Source of the DNA: Neocallimastix lanati (nom. inval.)
Taxonomy: Eukaryota > Neocallimastigomycota > Neocallimastigomycetes > Neocallimastigales > Neocallimastigaceae
Assembly (NCBI GenBank): GCA_016946835.1
Contig: JACVTC010000014.1
Span: 1,225,001-1,289,000, forward strand
Length of the DNA stretch: 64,000 nt
Reading direction: 5' to 3'
Part shown: piece after piece, positions 37,321-56,400 of the stretch
Layout of the letters: each line of letters starts with the position of its first letter
Numbering within the stretch: position 1 is the first letter of the stretch
The notes under the pieces: model-generated
Told to the model about the DNA's origin: nothing
The model's input: only the letters and a program-made list of their open reading frames with translations
Databases searched by the model: none
Program-made: the position numbers and the translations under genes

Positions 37321-37530
37321 TAATAATAATAATAATAAATAAATAAATAAATGTAGTTTAGAAAAGTAAAGTATTAATAAAAATAAAATAAAATAAAATA
37401 CATAGTGAAGTAGTAAAAGAAAATAGTAAATTATTAATATTAATAAAATAGAATAATAAAATAAAATAAAATAAAAAGTGAAATAGTAAAGTATTGACAT
37501 AAATAAAATAAAATTATAAAATAAAATATA
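37183..37530. repeat. (AAT)n microsatellite and (TAAAA)n composite repeat
   Basis: About 150 bp of AAT repeat is followed by TAAAA blocks (37378-37400, 37442-37476, 37502-37530). Separating them are spacers such as GTGAAGTAGTAAA and GTGAAATAGTAAAGTATT. The TAAAA plus spacer layout looks like the reverse complement of the array near 61886-62016, where AATACTTTACTC...ACTTCACTATTTA alternates with TTTTA. Confidence 0.8.
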
Positions 37531-38529
37531 AAATTCTAATTAAAAAAATTTAATTTTCATAAATGAAATTAATTAAATCTTTGAAAAATATTACCTTAAA
37601 AAATATAATAATGAAGTAGATAACAAAATAAACAATGAATAAATAAATAATAATTAATGAAAATAAAACTTTATGAAATAGTAAAAATAATAATACTAAT
37701 AATAATATCAATAATATTCTTATAATATTAAAATAATGAAATTATTTTAATTGTACAATAATTATATAATCTAATAAAATAATAATTGTATATTAAAATT
37801 ATTACCATACAAAATCTAAAGCTAAAAAAAAAAAAAAGTAGTTATATATATTTATATTTATTTAAAGCTACCTTTTTTTTTTTTTTTTTTTTCTGTGTAA
37901 AAATATTAACTTTATGTATTTGATGTATTATTCATATAATTAATAAATAACCAATAACCAGTACTTTATCTTTATATCAAATAATAAACTTTAAAGAATA
38001 TTTATTTTTATATATTTTTGAATAATTTTTAAGTTTTATAGAAATGTAATTCAATATATATATATTTTCGAATTGATATTTAATAATTATATAGTAATTA
38101 AATTTATAAAATTCATTATTTATTTAATTTTTTTTTTTTATTTTTATTTTTATTTTTTTTTTTATTTATTATACTTTTTAGAAGTTTAATATCCTAAATA
38201 AAAAAAATAATATTAATTTTTTAAATTATTTATATATTTTTTGCTTTAATAATATTGTTTTTATTTTAGAGAAGTTATTTTTTAATTTTATTTAAATATC
38301 TATATAATTTTAAAATATAATATTTTTACTCTGTTCATAAAACATGCTTTAAAAAAAACTTAATTTAATAATATTATTTTCCTATTTTATGGAATTATTT
38401 TTGTTATTAAAAAAGTATATATAATTTTTATATTTTTATTATTATTATTCATGTATTGATGTATAAATTATATCTTATAAACATATATTTATTAATTAAA
38501 GAGACTTTTGAAAAAAAAGACATATAAAG

Positions 38530-38572
<43 letters not shown>

Positions 38573-39154
38573 ATATATATATATATTATTATTTTAATTA
38601 CTTCATAAATCAAAAAATATATCATTAATTTTTATTATGGTTTTTATGATACTACAAATTTTATATTTAATATTTAATATTTAATCAATACATAAAATTA
38701 ATTATGAAAAAAAAATAATAATAATGAATAATACTATTAAATAAATTTATAAATCAAACAATTTTATTTTAAATATTAATATAAAATAATAATAAAATTA
38801 ATAGTATTAAATAATATTATTTTAATAAGATACACTATAATTAATAAGAAGGAAATATATAAGAAAATATTATAAAGCTATACAAAAACAAAATAAAACA
38901 ACAATACTAATAATAATAATAATAAAAACAAAATTTAAAAAATTAGAGTTTTCAGAAATAATAATATAATATAATATATTATTATTTAGTGTATTTTATT
39001 AATTTATATATATATATTTTTTTTAAGCATTAATATATAATTTTTTTGATCTATAAACCAAATTTGTAAACTATCTAATACATGTTATATGTATATATTT
39101 AATAAATAAATAAATAAATAAACATTCAATAAGTATTTATATTTAAATAATTAA
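37531..39154. other. AT-rich 5' flank of the ArfGAP gene
   Basis: No gene is visible. It includes a 47-bp T run (38532-38578) and other A/T tracts. The few hundred bases before 39155 are presumably the promoter; (AATA)n lies directly upstream of the start codon. Confidence 0.7.
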
Positions 39155-44578
<5,424 letters not shown>

Positions 44579-47443
44579 TTAATTGATTAATTTATTTATT
44601 TTCATTATATTTATAAATATCTGTATTTAGCATTAATTAAAATTAATAATTTTTATTATAATTAAAACGAAAATATAACAAAATAAAATATTTTATATTT
44701 ATATTTTATTTATATATATATTTTCATTTTTTTAAAATATATACTAAAACAATATTTTAAATATTTTTTATAATAACATTTTAAAAAAAACAACAACACC
44801 AAAAAAAAAAGAAAATACATTATTTACAATAAAATATTTTATATTTTATATAATTTAATTAGATTAATAAAATATATTTAATTATTGTTCATATAAACTA
44901 TTATTTAATTTTATTTTATTTTATCCTTAAATAATTATTCATCACAATTTTTTTAAAATATATTTTGAATAGTAATAAATTATTCAATCTTTTATTTCAT
45001 TTTTTAATTACCAAAATTTTATTTATTTAAATATAATTAATATATAATTATATTTTATATTAAATTTTTAAAATTAAAAAATAATTAATAAAAATAATAA
45101 TAACAACAATAATAATAATAATAATAATAAAAAGAACATAATATAATAAAATTTTAAAATCAAATTTTAAATTTTGTTAATAAAAATATTGTTAATTATA
45201 TAAATTTAATTAATATATAAAATGATATATGTATATTAATATATATATTATAATTATGTTTTTCAATAAAAATGTCTCTTTCAAGAACTTATATGTCCTT
45301 TTTAATTTTCGAGCATGCATATAAAATATATGAATATAAAATATTACATTCAAAATACCAAAGTTGTATAATATTTGGTATATTATTAATATTTTATTAA
45401 TTATATGTAATTAGATGGTATTACTCAAATCTACATTAAATTTAAAATTCATTTAATATATAAAAACAAGCATTTAACATATATATATATATATATATAT
45501 TTTTGTTAAATATTTTTAATACTTTTATTTATTAATTATTATTAAAAAAACTTTGTACTATCTTCAATTAAATAATTATTAATTTATTGCTGTAAAGTAA
45601 TTTTTTTGAATAAAGCAATAAATTATATTATGAAAAAATTGAGAACTCAATTAAATATGTAAATTTTTAAATCATAAATCATTGTAAAATATAAATATAG
45701 TAAGTTTCTATGATACATTATATATACATATATATTAGATCTTTGCTTTTTTTGAATTGTATTTTCTTGTTTTGGGCAAGATGATAATGTAATTTAATTT
45801 GAATATACTACTTAAAAATAATGTATTTATGTAAATATATTGTCATATTTTTATAGGAGATAGGTATAAAAACTTAATATTTTTTTCCTTAATTGATTTA
45901 TTTTAATAAAATTTTATGAATAAAAACTAAATAATTTATTTATTATACATGAAAAAGTTATTGTCAATTGTTTTTAATTAAATTATTTCACAGTCTTGGT
46001 CATTTAAAAATGCAGTTAATAATAACTTTTGATAATACTTATTTTTATTATTCGTTATATCAATTAACAATTTTTTTCTAAATGCATTTATTTTATATAT
46101 TTTTATTTTAATTATTGTACTAATTAATATATACAAACAACTAATTGAAAAAAAATCAAGTAACCAGAAAAAAAAAAATAAAGATTTATATATGTGTAAG
46201 TAAAGATTATACCGAAAAGAATGTATTTGAAAAATTTTTATAAAAAAAGTTATCTTGAACAAAATAGATAATTCTATAAAATAAATTAACTTATCAACAT
46301 AATAATTTTTCTTATATGGACAGAATTTCAAATATTTGTAAATATGAGTAGTAACATATTATAAATCGTTAATATGAATTCTTACTAAAATAATATATTA
46401 TTACTATTAATTATTTTAAAAAAGACTATATAATTTATTAATTTGTATTAAAAAATATAAAATTATAATACTTGATAAAATAATAAAAAATATATCCCAA
46501 AATATTGAGGTTATAAACATTTAATTATTTTTAAATATTTTATTATTTGCATTATAAATATATATAAAACAAAAATTGGAAGAACGCAAAAAAAACTTAT
46601 TATATAAGTTAAGCATAATGACCGTCCATCAACATTTTAAATTAATTATTAATCGAAATCCCAATAACTAATTATTAATAAAATTTTATATTATTATTAA
46701 AATTTTATTTTTTTTTCTAATTATTATAATAATATAAATTAAAGTTGTCTAATAAATTATTCAATAAAATTTTTAAAATTATTTCGTAACTTTAAAATAT
46801 AATTTTTATATATTAAAAACCTTAACTTTAAAAATTTAAAAATATATGGTTGGACAGTATTGGTGATAATAATTAAAATTTTTAATTTTTTTAAAAAAAA
46901 AAATAAAAAAAAAAAAAAATAAAAAAAAAGTTAAAAAAAAGCAAAACAAAAACAAAAACATGTATAATAACTATTGAATTTAATGTTTATTTTTATTTTT
47001 TTTTTACTATTAATTTTTTTTATTTTTTTTTTCATTTTATATCTATAGTTAATGATATATAATACATATTAAATATAATTGGTGTCGGGGTCTAAAATTA
47101 TTAAAATTCAAATAAGTTTATATTTTAAAATATTTTGGATTATTATTTGATATATTTCTAATTATATTTATGTAAATTTAATGGAATATATCTTAATTTT
47201 TAGTTCATTAAAGATATAAGTAATTAATAGCAATAATAATTAAAAAAAATATAACATTATAATAAATTATTTCTTTTTTATTTTTTCATTGTTATTATTT
47301 ATTTTTTTATTTTATTTTATTTTATTTTTATTATTATTCTTTTTTCTAATTAACTGTTAAATAGTTATATTTTAGATTTTTTTTTTTATTTTTACATTTA
47401 GATAAATGAATATTTATAATTTTTTTTAAATAAATAGTAAGAT
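44579..47443. other. Intergenic DNA between ArfGAP and dynein genes
   Basis: No gene is supported. A 117-residue open frame on the minus strand (45978-46331) is rich in Ile, Phe, Lys and Tyr without any motif and fits chance in this composition. Poly-A and poly-T stretches lie near 46890-46935 and 47000-47035. A short G-rich word, GGTGTCGGGGTC, occurs at about 47081-47092, about 350 bp before the dynein start, and is unusual for this DNA. Confidence 0.7.
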
Positions 47444-50400
47444 ATGGAAACAAATACCGAAGGCGACGATAAAAACGTTGCTGTTACAAATGAAAATATT
47501 ATAAATGAAGAAAAAATAAAATCAAATGAAAAAAAAGGAACAAAAGCAACTAAGGATAAATCGAAAAAATCGGCAAAAGGAAAGAAAAAAGCATCTAAAA
47601 AAAAGAAGGTAAAGGAAGTTCCAGTAGAAGAAGAACCAATTACTGAAGAACCTCAACCAGTACAGGTAATTGAAAGTGAAAGTGAAGAATCAGTTATTGA
47701 AGAAATTAATGATTGTTTAGAGAGTAGTATATATACCAAGGAATTTAATGAATTCAAAATATCTGAAGATATTGATAATCTAGTTAATTGGTTTAAAATT
47801 AAAATCGAAATTTTACTTAATTGTAATAATTTATGGAATGAATCTCACAATAATATTATAAAAACATTCATAAATGAAAATGTAAATAAAAAAATAATAG
47901 CATATATAGAAGAAAAAGATGAAAAAACATTAATACTTTCTAGTACTTTTCCAAAATATAATATCAAAGAGTTAGTCTATTTTATAAGATTAGATTCAAA
48001 AGAAAAATTAAATTATTTAAATATTAATAATATTTTTCAATATGGTATTTTAAATTGTAATTCAATGGAAGGTCTTTTAAAAAGCATGAAAAATTTATAT
48101 ATACCACTGTTAAATATGAAAAATACTTGGCCTGAAACAGTAAAAAATGAATTCGAAAATCAACTTCAGAAATTTATGGCATCCTTGACAGATGCTACAT
48201 ATCAAAAACAAGGATATACTATTTTTTATGTTCCTAATGATGATTATTCAAATCCAAATAAATTCTCTATGAAAGAAGATATTCAAAGATTAGAATCATT
48301 ATTAATTCATTGGACCCGCCAAATCAAAGATGTTATTAATAATCAACAAGTAAGTGAAACTAATGAAAATCTTGGACCATTGGAAGAAATTCAATTTTGG
48401 AAAAGAAGATGTGAAGATTTGTCAGGAATTAGTAAACAATTAGAAAGAACTGATGTTAAAAGAATTATATATATATTAGAAAAAGCAAAATCTTCTTATA
48501 TTGAACAATTTAATTGGTTATCTAATCAAATTCAAGATGATACTTTACAAGCTCAAGATAATTTAAGATTTTTATCAACACTTCAAGAACCATGCATGAA
48601 ATTAGCTCAGTTAGAACCTAAAAATATATCTGGTATTTTGCCTACATTATTAAATTGCGTACGAGTGATATGGTCACATTCAAAATATTATAATTCAAAA
48701 GAACGTTTAACCAGTTTATTAAGAAAAATTAGTAATGAAATTATAAGAAGATGCTGTTCTACAATTAATTTAGAGGATATATTTTTCGGTGATGTTTTAA
48801 AAAGCATGAATTATTTAAATGAGAGTATTAATTGTGGTGAATCATGGAAAGGCATTTATATTAAAATGGTTAATCAAGTTGCTAGATTTTCAAGTACCGG
48901 AGCATGGGATTTTGATCAAAGTAGTATTTTTGCTCAATTAGATGCATTTATTCAAAGATGTAAAGATTTATTGGAAGTGTGTGAAAGTCAAATTCAATTT
49001 GCTAGAAAAATTGAAAATGGTGAAAAAAAACCAATTCCAAAATTTGGTGGATTAAAAGGTCCAAAAATTGCAAAAAGTTTAGCTGATATTGAAGTGTCAT
49101 TTGAAAAACAATTACAATCGTTATGGAAAATCAAACATTATATTTTAGATGTTAAGTCTACAAGGTGGCATGATGATTATAGTCTTTTCAAACATGGAAT
49201 AAAAGATTTAGAAATTATGATGCAAAATATAATTTCATCAGCATTTGAAGACGCAGCAACATTTGAAGGTTGTATGGAATTACTGGAAGTGTTTGATAGT
49301 ATAGCTAAAAGGGATGCCATTAAAAGGACATTAGAAAAGAAAACAGCAGATATTCATAATTTATACCTTCAAAAACTTAATAATATCAAAACTTACTTTG
49401 AAAAATATAAAAAAGAACCGGAATTAATTAGATTTCACCCATTTTATGCGGGTGCTGCATTATGGGCAAAATCTTTACTTAATGAAATTAAAGCAACATA
49501 TTCATTTATAGATAAAGCATTTTATTTACCTACAACTTCTTTTTCAGAAGAAATAAAAATTAATTATAATATTTTAACACTGTCTTTGGAAGATTTTATC
49601 ACAAAAAACCATACAGAATGGGTAAATAATATTCCTGATTCAATCGAAAATAGTTTGAATTATACTATTATGGTAAAAAATGGAAAATTTTTGGAAATGC
49701 AATTTGATTCAAATCTTTTAAAATTGTTCAATGAAGTCCATTATTGGCAGAAGTTAAAATTTGATATTCCATTCCAAATTCAAGAGATCGTTAGTAAAAA
49801 TGAAGAATTAAGAATATTGAGAGAAAATGTTTTATTAGTTGTTCGTGATTATAATTCAATTATAGAGTCTTTAAATGATAAAGAGCAAAGTCTTTTTAAA
49901 GAAAGAATAAAATTTTTAGATAGGAAAATAAAACCTGGATTGACTGTATTAACATGGGGATCTAAAGGAATTGCTGATTATTTCGTTAAAGAATGCAGAA
50001 GAAGTTCCAATGAAATACAGAGTATTGTTAATGATTTTAAAGGTTCAAATAAGAAAATAGAAAATTCATGTAGAAATATTGAAGATACTTTATTATGGAA
50101 TGTTGAATATAAAAAAGTATATACTTTAGAAGAGTTTAAACAATCACAAATTGACCATTTAATTAAGGTTAAAAAAAATTTGAAAACTATACATGATTCA
50201 ATAAAATACAATTTACGTTGCTCGTATGAGTTCTTTTTAAATGATGGAAAAGAAATTCAAATTTATTGGGGTAAATATGTTAAAGAAATTGATAAAAAAG
50301 TTGAAGAAGCATTACGAATGGCAGTAAAGAAGTCTCTACAAGAAATCGCAAAAGCTATTAATGGTGAAGGAAAAGGAAGAGAAGAAAATAATTCTGAAAT

Positions 50401-53400
50401 TCAACCATTATTTAAAGTAAATGTTATATTAGATAATAAAAAAGTAGGTTTTGATCCAAGTTTAGAACAGTTAGAAAACGTAGTTAACTCATCAGCACAA
50501 GATATGATATTGTTGTTAAAAAATATTCCAAGATTAACAGATAAGTTAAATATTCAAGATGATGAAGAATTACCAAGTTTTTATGATATTATTATAAATG
50601 AAGAAGATATTCAGAAATATTTTGTAACAATTCAAAATGGTATGACAAATAATGGTGTTAAATGTCAAGAATACATTAAAAGTTGGGATAATTATCGTGA
50701 AATATGGGAAATTAATAAAGATGCATTCATTAGGCGTTACGCTAAATCAAAGCCAGCTTTGTCTACTTTTGATGCAGATATTAATAGATATAATGAAGTT
50801 GCAAATAATACTCAAAAAGAAGAAACCTTTACCAATATCTACTTTGCTTTATTAGATTGTTCTTTACTAAAGCATGATTTAGTTACACATTGTGTAGAGT
50901 GGCAAAATAAACTTACAACACTATTAAATGATAATGCAAAACAGGAATTAAACGACTTATATGAATTATTCCAAACTAATACTGAAAAACTGAGTAAACC
51001 TCCAACAACATTGGATGAATTATCTAGTGGTCTTAAATTGATTTCAGAACTTAAAGAAAATAGTGAATCAATCCAAGGTCAGTTTTCACCAATTCATGAG
51101 AAATATCAAATTTTGGAAAAGTATGAGGTACCAATCACTGAAAATGAAAAAGAAAGATTAGAAGGATTAAATGCACATTGGGAAGTTTTCCAACAAGTAG
51201 TCGAAGAATCTGATAAGGCTTACCAAGAATATAAATCTAAATTTAAGACTGAAGTACTTCAATCTGTAGATGAATTTACAAAATATTTATCAAGTCTTTC
51301 TGAAGAATTTGAATCAAAAGGACCATTTGAATCTAGTATTGGTTATGAAAAGGCTGAAAAAACCATTAGTGAATTCATTGATCATATTAATGAGGCCAAG
51401 AAAAAAGAAGAAGTAATTAGATATGGATTAAATATTTTTAAAATTGAACAACCACCATTCAAAGATATTGAAAAACTAAATAAAAACGTTGATATCATTA
51501 ATAGGATTTGGCAGTACCAAGGTGAATGGGATAAACTTTGGAATTCATCTAAATTATGTAAATTTAAGAATGTCGATATGACAAAAATTGAAGAAACATC
51601 ACAACGGTTATATAAGAATATAGTAAAAATTAGTCGTGAATCGAATTTCCATGAATGGAATGTATGGAGTGTATTTAAGGATCAATTAGCGCAATTAAAA
51701 AGATCCATTCCATTAATTGGATTTTTGCAAGATCCTTCCTTAAGAGAAAGACATTGGAATCAACTTATGGAAGAAATAGGAAGGCGATTTGATCCATATA
51801 GTGAAGAGTTTACCTTAGAAAAAGTTATGGATCTTGGTATTGATCAATATAGTGATTTAATTAATGAAATATATCATGCTGCAACAAAGGAATTATTAAT
51901 TGAACAAGGTATTGAAGCAATTAAGAAAGCATGGGATGAATTTGAACTTGATATTGCAACCTATAAAGATAAATATTATAAATTAAGGAGTACTGATGAT
52001 TTGTTTGAGTTATTAGAAGAAAATCAAATTTCGTTATCATCAATGAAAAGTTCAAAATTTGTTGTTGCATTTGAAAAACAAATTGATATGTGGGAAAGAG
52101 CTCTTTCAAGAATTATTGAAGTTGTAGAATTACTTTTACAAGTTCAAAGACAATGGATGTATCTTGAGAATATCTTTATTGGAACAGAAGATATCAGAAA
52201 GCAATTACCAAAAGAATCATCAATTTTTGACTCTGTTAATGAAAGTTGGAAATCAGTTATGGAAAATATTAATAATGATAAAAATGCATTAAGAGCTACC
52301 AAAAAGAATCCAGATGATAATAAAGATATAATGAATATACTAAATCAAATGAATTCTCATTTGGAAGCTATTCAAAAATCATTAAATATGTATCTTGAAA
52401 CTAAAAGGCAAGCATTTCCAAGATTTTATTTCATATCTAATGATGATCTATTGGAAATTTTAGGTCAAGCTAGAGATCCAACAGCAATTCAACCTCATTT
52501 AAAGAAATGTTTTGATAATATATATAGATTAGAATTAGGTTTAGCTGGCGTTGATAATAGAAGACATAATGAAGGTATAGGTATGTATTCAGCAGATGGC
52601 GAATATGTCCAATTTTCAAATATTGTTGTATTAGAAGGACCTGTAGAGTATTGGTTATTGGAAGTTGAATCAATGATGAGAACAACTTTACATAAATTAT
52701 TATATCAATGTTTAATTTCAATTGAAAAAATGAAGAAGGACAAATGGTTTAAAACATGGCCAGGGCAAATGCTTATTACAGCTGGCTTAATTAATTGGAC
52801 TATGGAATGTTCAAAATCTCTCGAGCAGGCTGAGAAAGGAGATAAGCATGCATTAAAAAATTTAAAGAAAAAACAAATATCATTATTGAAAAAATTAAGT
52901 GATATTGTTCGTTCACCATTAAATAAAATTGAAAGACAAAAAATTGTTTCACTCATTACAATTGAAGTTCACTCAAGGGATATTATTGACAAAATGTATA
53001 AAGCAGAATGTTCAAATCCAAATGATTTTGAATGGGTTAGTCAAATGAGATTCTACTGGGATAAAGATGAAGATGATTGCGTTATTAATCAAATTAATAC
53101 CCATTTCAAATATGGATATGAGTATTTAGGTAATAGTGGCCGTCTTGTTATTACTCCACTAACTGATAGATGTTATATGACATTAACAACAGCATTACAT
53201 TTATTTAGAGGTGGAAGTCCACAAGGTCCTGCCGGTACAGGAAAAACAGAAACTGTAAAAGATTTAGGTAAAGCTTTAGGAAAATACGTAATTGTACAAA
53301 ATTGTTCTGAATCTCTAGATTATAAATCAATAGGTAGAATGTTTTCAGGTTTAGCTCAAACAGGGGCATGGGGTTGTTTTGATGAATTTAATAGAATTGA

Positions 53401-56400
53401 TATTGAAGTACTTAGTGTTGTTGCTCTTCAAATTTCATGTATTTTAAATGCAATCTCTAGAAATGTAAGAAGCTTTGTATTTGAATCTCAAACAATTAAA
53501 TTAAACACTTCTTGCGGTATTTTTATTACAATGAATCCAGGTTATGCTGGAAGAGTAGAATTACCAGATAATCTCAAGAGCCTTTTCCGTCCAGTTTCAA
53601 TGATGGTACCAGATTCTGCTATGATTGCTGAAATTATGTTATTTGCTGAAGGATTTTCGAATACAAGAGTACTTTCTAAAAAGGTTGAAAGTTTATATAG
53701 ACTTTCATCTCAACAACTTTCAAAACAAGATCATTACGATTTTGGTTTAAGAGCGTTAACATCAGCCTTACGTACAGCAGGTATTAAAAAGCGTAAAGAT
53801 ATGTCGATACCTGATGATATTGTACTTTATTTAGCTATGAAAGATATGAATGTTCCAAAGCTTACATCAAGTGATACTCCATTGTTTATGGGAATTTTAT
53901 CTGATTTATTCCCCGGCATAGAAATTCCTGAAATTGATAATTCTGAATTCCTTTCAGCACTTTCTGAGGAATTTAAAGAAAATAATTTACAAGAAATAAA
54001 AGCAATGATAGTTAAAATTGTACAATTATATGAAACAAAAAAGACAAGACATGGTGTTATGATTGTTGGTCAATCAGGATCAGGAAAAACAACTGTTTGG
54101 AAATTATTAAAAAATACAATGACAAGATTATCAAAAACAAAACCAGAAGAATATGTTCCTGTTAAAATTTTCCCATTAAACCCAAAAGCAATATCTCAAG
54201 GTGAATTTTATGGTGAATTTAATATTAATACAAATGAATGGACAGATGGTATTTTTTCAAATATTATGAGAACTACATGTTCAGATGAAAAAAAAGATCA
54301 AAAATGGATCTTATTGGATGGTCCTGTAGATACATTATGGATTGAATCTATGAATACATTATTAGATGATAATAAAGTATTAACCCTTATTAACGGAGAA
54401 AGAATTGCATTACCAGAACAAGTATCACTATTATTCGAAGTAGATAATTTATCAAATGCTTCACCTGCAACCGTTAGCAGAGCAGGTATGATTTATATGG
54501 ATTATAATGATTTGGGTTGGCGTCCATATGTTGATTCTTGGTTAGAATCAAAGAGAGAAAACAATTCATATGATATTATTAAGAAACTTATAGATAAATA
54601 TATTCAAAAGGTATTTGATTTTAGAAAAAAATGTAAAGAAACAATACCTATTCAAGAATATCATGTAATTAAATGTTTCTGTAGTTTATATGACGTATTA
54701 GTGACTCCTCAAAATGGTGTAGATTATAATGATCAAGACGGATTACCAAGGCTTCTTGAACAATGGTTCTTATTTACATTAGTATGGTCATTCGGTGGAT
54801 CATTGAATGAAAAGAGTAGAAAGAAATTTGATATGTTTATTCGTGAACTTGAAGGTCAATTTCCAAGTAAAGATACTGTATTTGAATACGTTGTTGATAA
54901 ACAAAGTAGAACATGGGTTTCTTGGGAAGAAAAATTACCATCTGGATGGAAATATTCAACATCAATTCCATTTTATAAAATCTTAGTTCCAACAATAGAT
55001 ACAATAAGAAATGAATTTATATTAAGAAATATTATTCAAAATAATATACCAGTTTTAGTTGTAGGAGATGTTGGTATTGGAAAAACATCTATTGTTCAAA
55101 ATCTTTTATCAAGTATGGAAGAAACTTATACTATATTAAATATTAATATGTCTGCAAGAACATCTTCTAATAATATTCAAAATATTTTTGAAAGCAAAAT
55201 TGAAAAAAGAACTAAAAACGTTTTTATTCCACAAGGTGGTAAACATTTAATTACTTTTATTGATGACTTTAATTTACCTAAAAAAGATGAATTTGGATCA
55301 CAACCTCCATTAGAATTTATAAGACATTGGATGGATTACGGTTTTTGGTATGATAGACAAAAGCAATTAATTAAATATGTTAATGATATATCAATTATTG
55401 CAGCTATGGGACCACCAGGTGGTGGTAGAAATGTTATTAGTAATAGAACATTATCTCACTTTTTCATGTTAAATATGACTTTCCCACAAGAAAGTTCTTT
55501 AAAACGAATTTATGGTACATTAGTAAATCAGAAATATCAAGATTTTGAAGAAGAAGTCAAACCTCTAGGTGATATTATGACAAATGCTACTATTGAAATA
55601 TATCAAGCTATTGTTACACAATTATTGCCAACACCTACAAAAATTCATTACTTATTTAATCTCCGTGATATATCCAAAGTATTCCAAGGTTTATTAAGAG
55701 CAAATAAAGAATACTTTGATTCAAAAGAAAGTATTATGAAATTATGGGTTCATGAAATATTCAGAGTTTTTAGTGATAGATTAATTAATAAAGAAGATAA
55801 AGCATTCTTTATAAAGTTAGTAGACGAAAAAATGGTAAATCATTTCTCCTATACTTTAAAACAAGTTTGCACTGATAAAGTAATTCCTATTTTCGGTGAT
55901 TTTATGAGTGAAGGTTCAGGAGATACTTTAGTATATGAAGAAATTTCTGATGCTGAGAAATTAAAGAACTTTATGGAAGAAAGATTACAAGATTATAATA
56001 TAGAACCAGGTTATATCCCATTGGATATTGTATTATTCCGTGATGCAATCGAACATATTTGTAGAATTGTGAGAGTTCTTCGTTTACAATGTGGTAATGT
56101 TCTTTTAATTGGTGTTGGTGGTAGTGGAAGACAAAGTTTAACAAGACTTGCTGCTTATATTGTGGAGAATGAAACATTCCAAATTAAAATTTCTAAACAA
56201 TATAGATTTAATGATTTTAGAGATGATATCAAAAATTTATTTGAAATGACAGGTATAAATGGTAAACCAACAACATTTTTAATGACGGATACACAAGTAA
56301 TTTGTACTGAATTCTTAGAAGATTTGAGTAATATTTTAAGTAGTGGTGAAGTTCCTAATCTATATGCACCTGATGAATTAAATGATTTAAAAGAAAAAAT

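Noticed and set aside
37036-37500. Open frames over the AAT repeat, including a 76-residue frame with a non-repeat start
   Set aside because: The non-repeat 50 residues have no motif and the rest is poly-Asn or poly-Ile from the microsatellite.
45978-46331. 117-residue minus-strand open frame as a small membrane protein gene
   Set aside because: Hydrophobicity comes from A/T-only codons. There is no motif, no clear start context and no neighbour supporting it.
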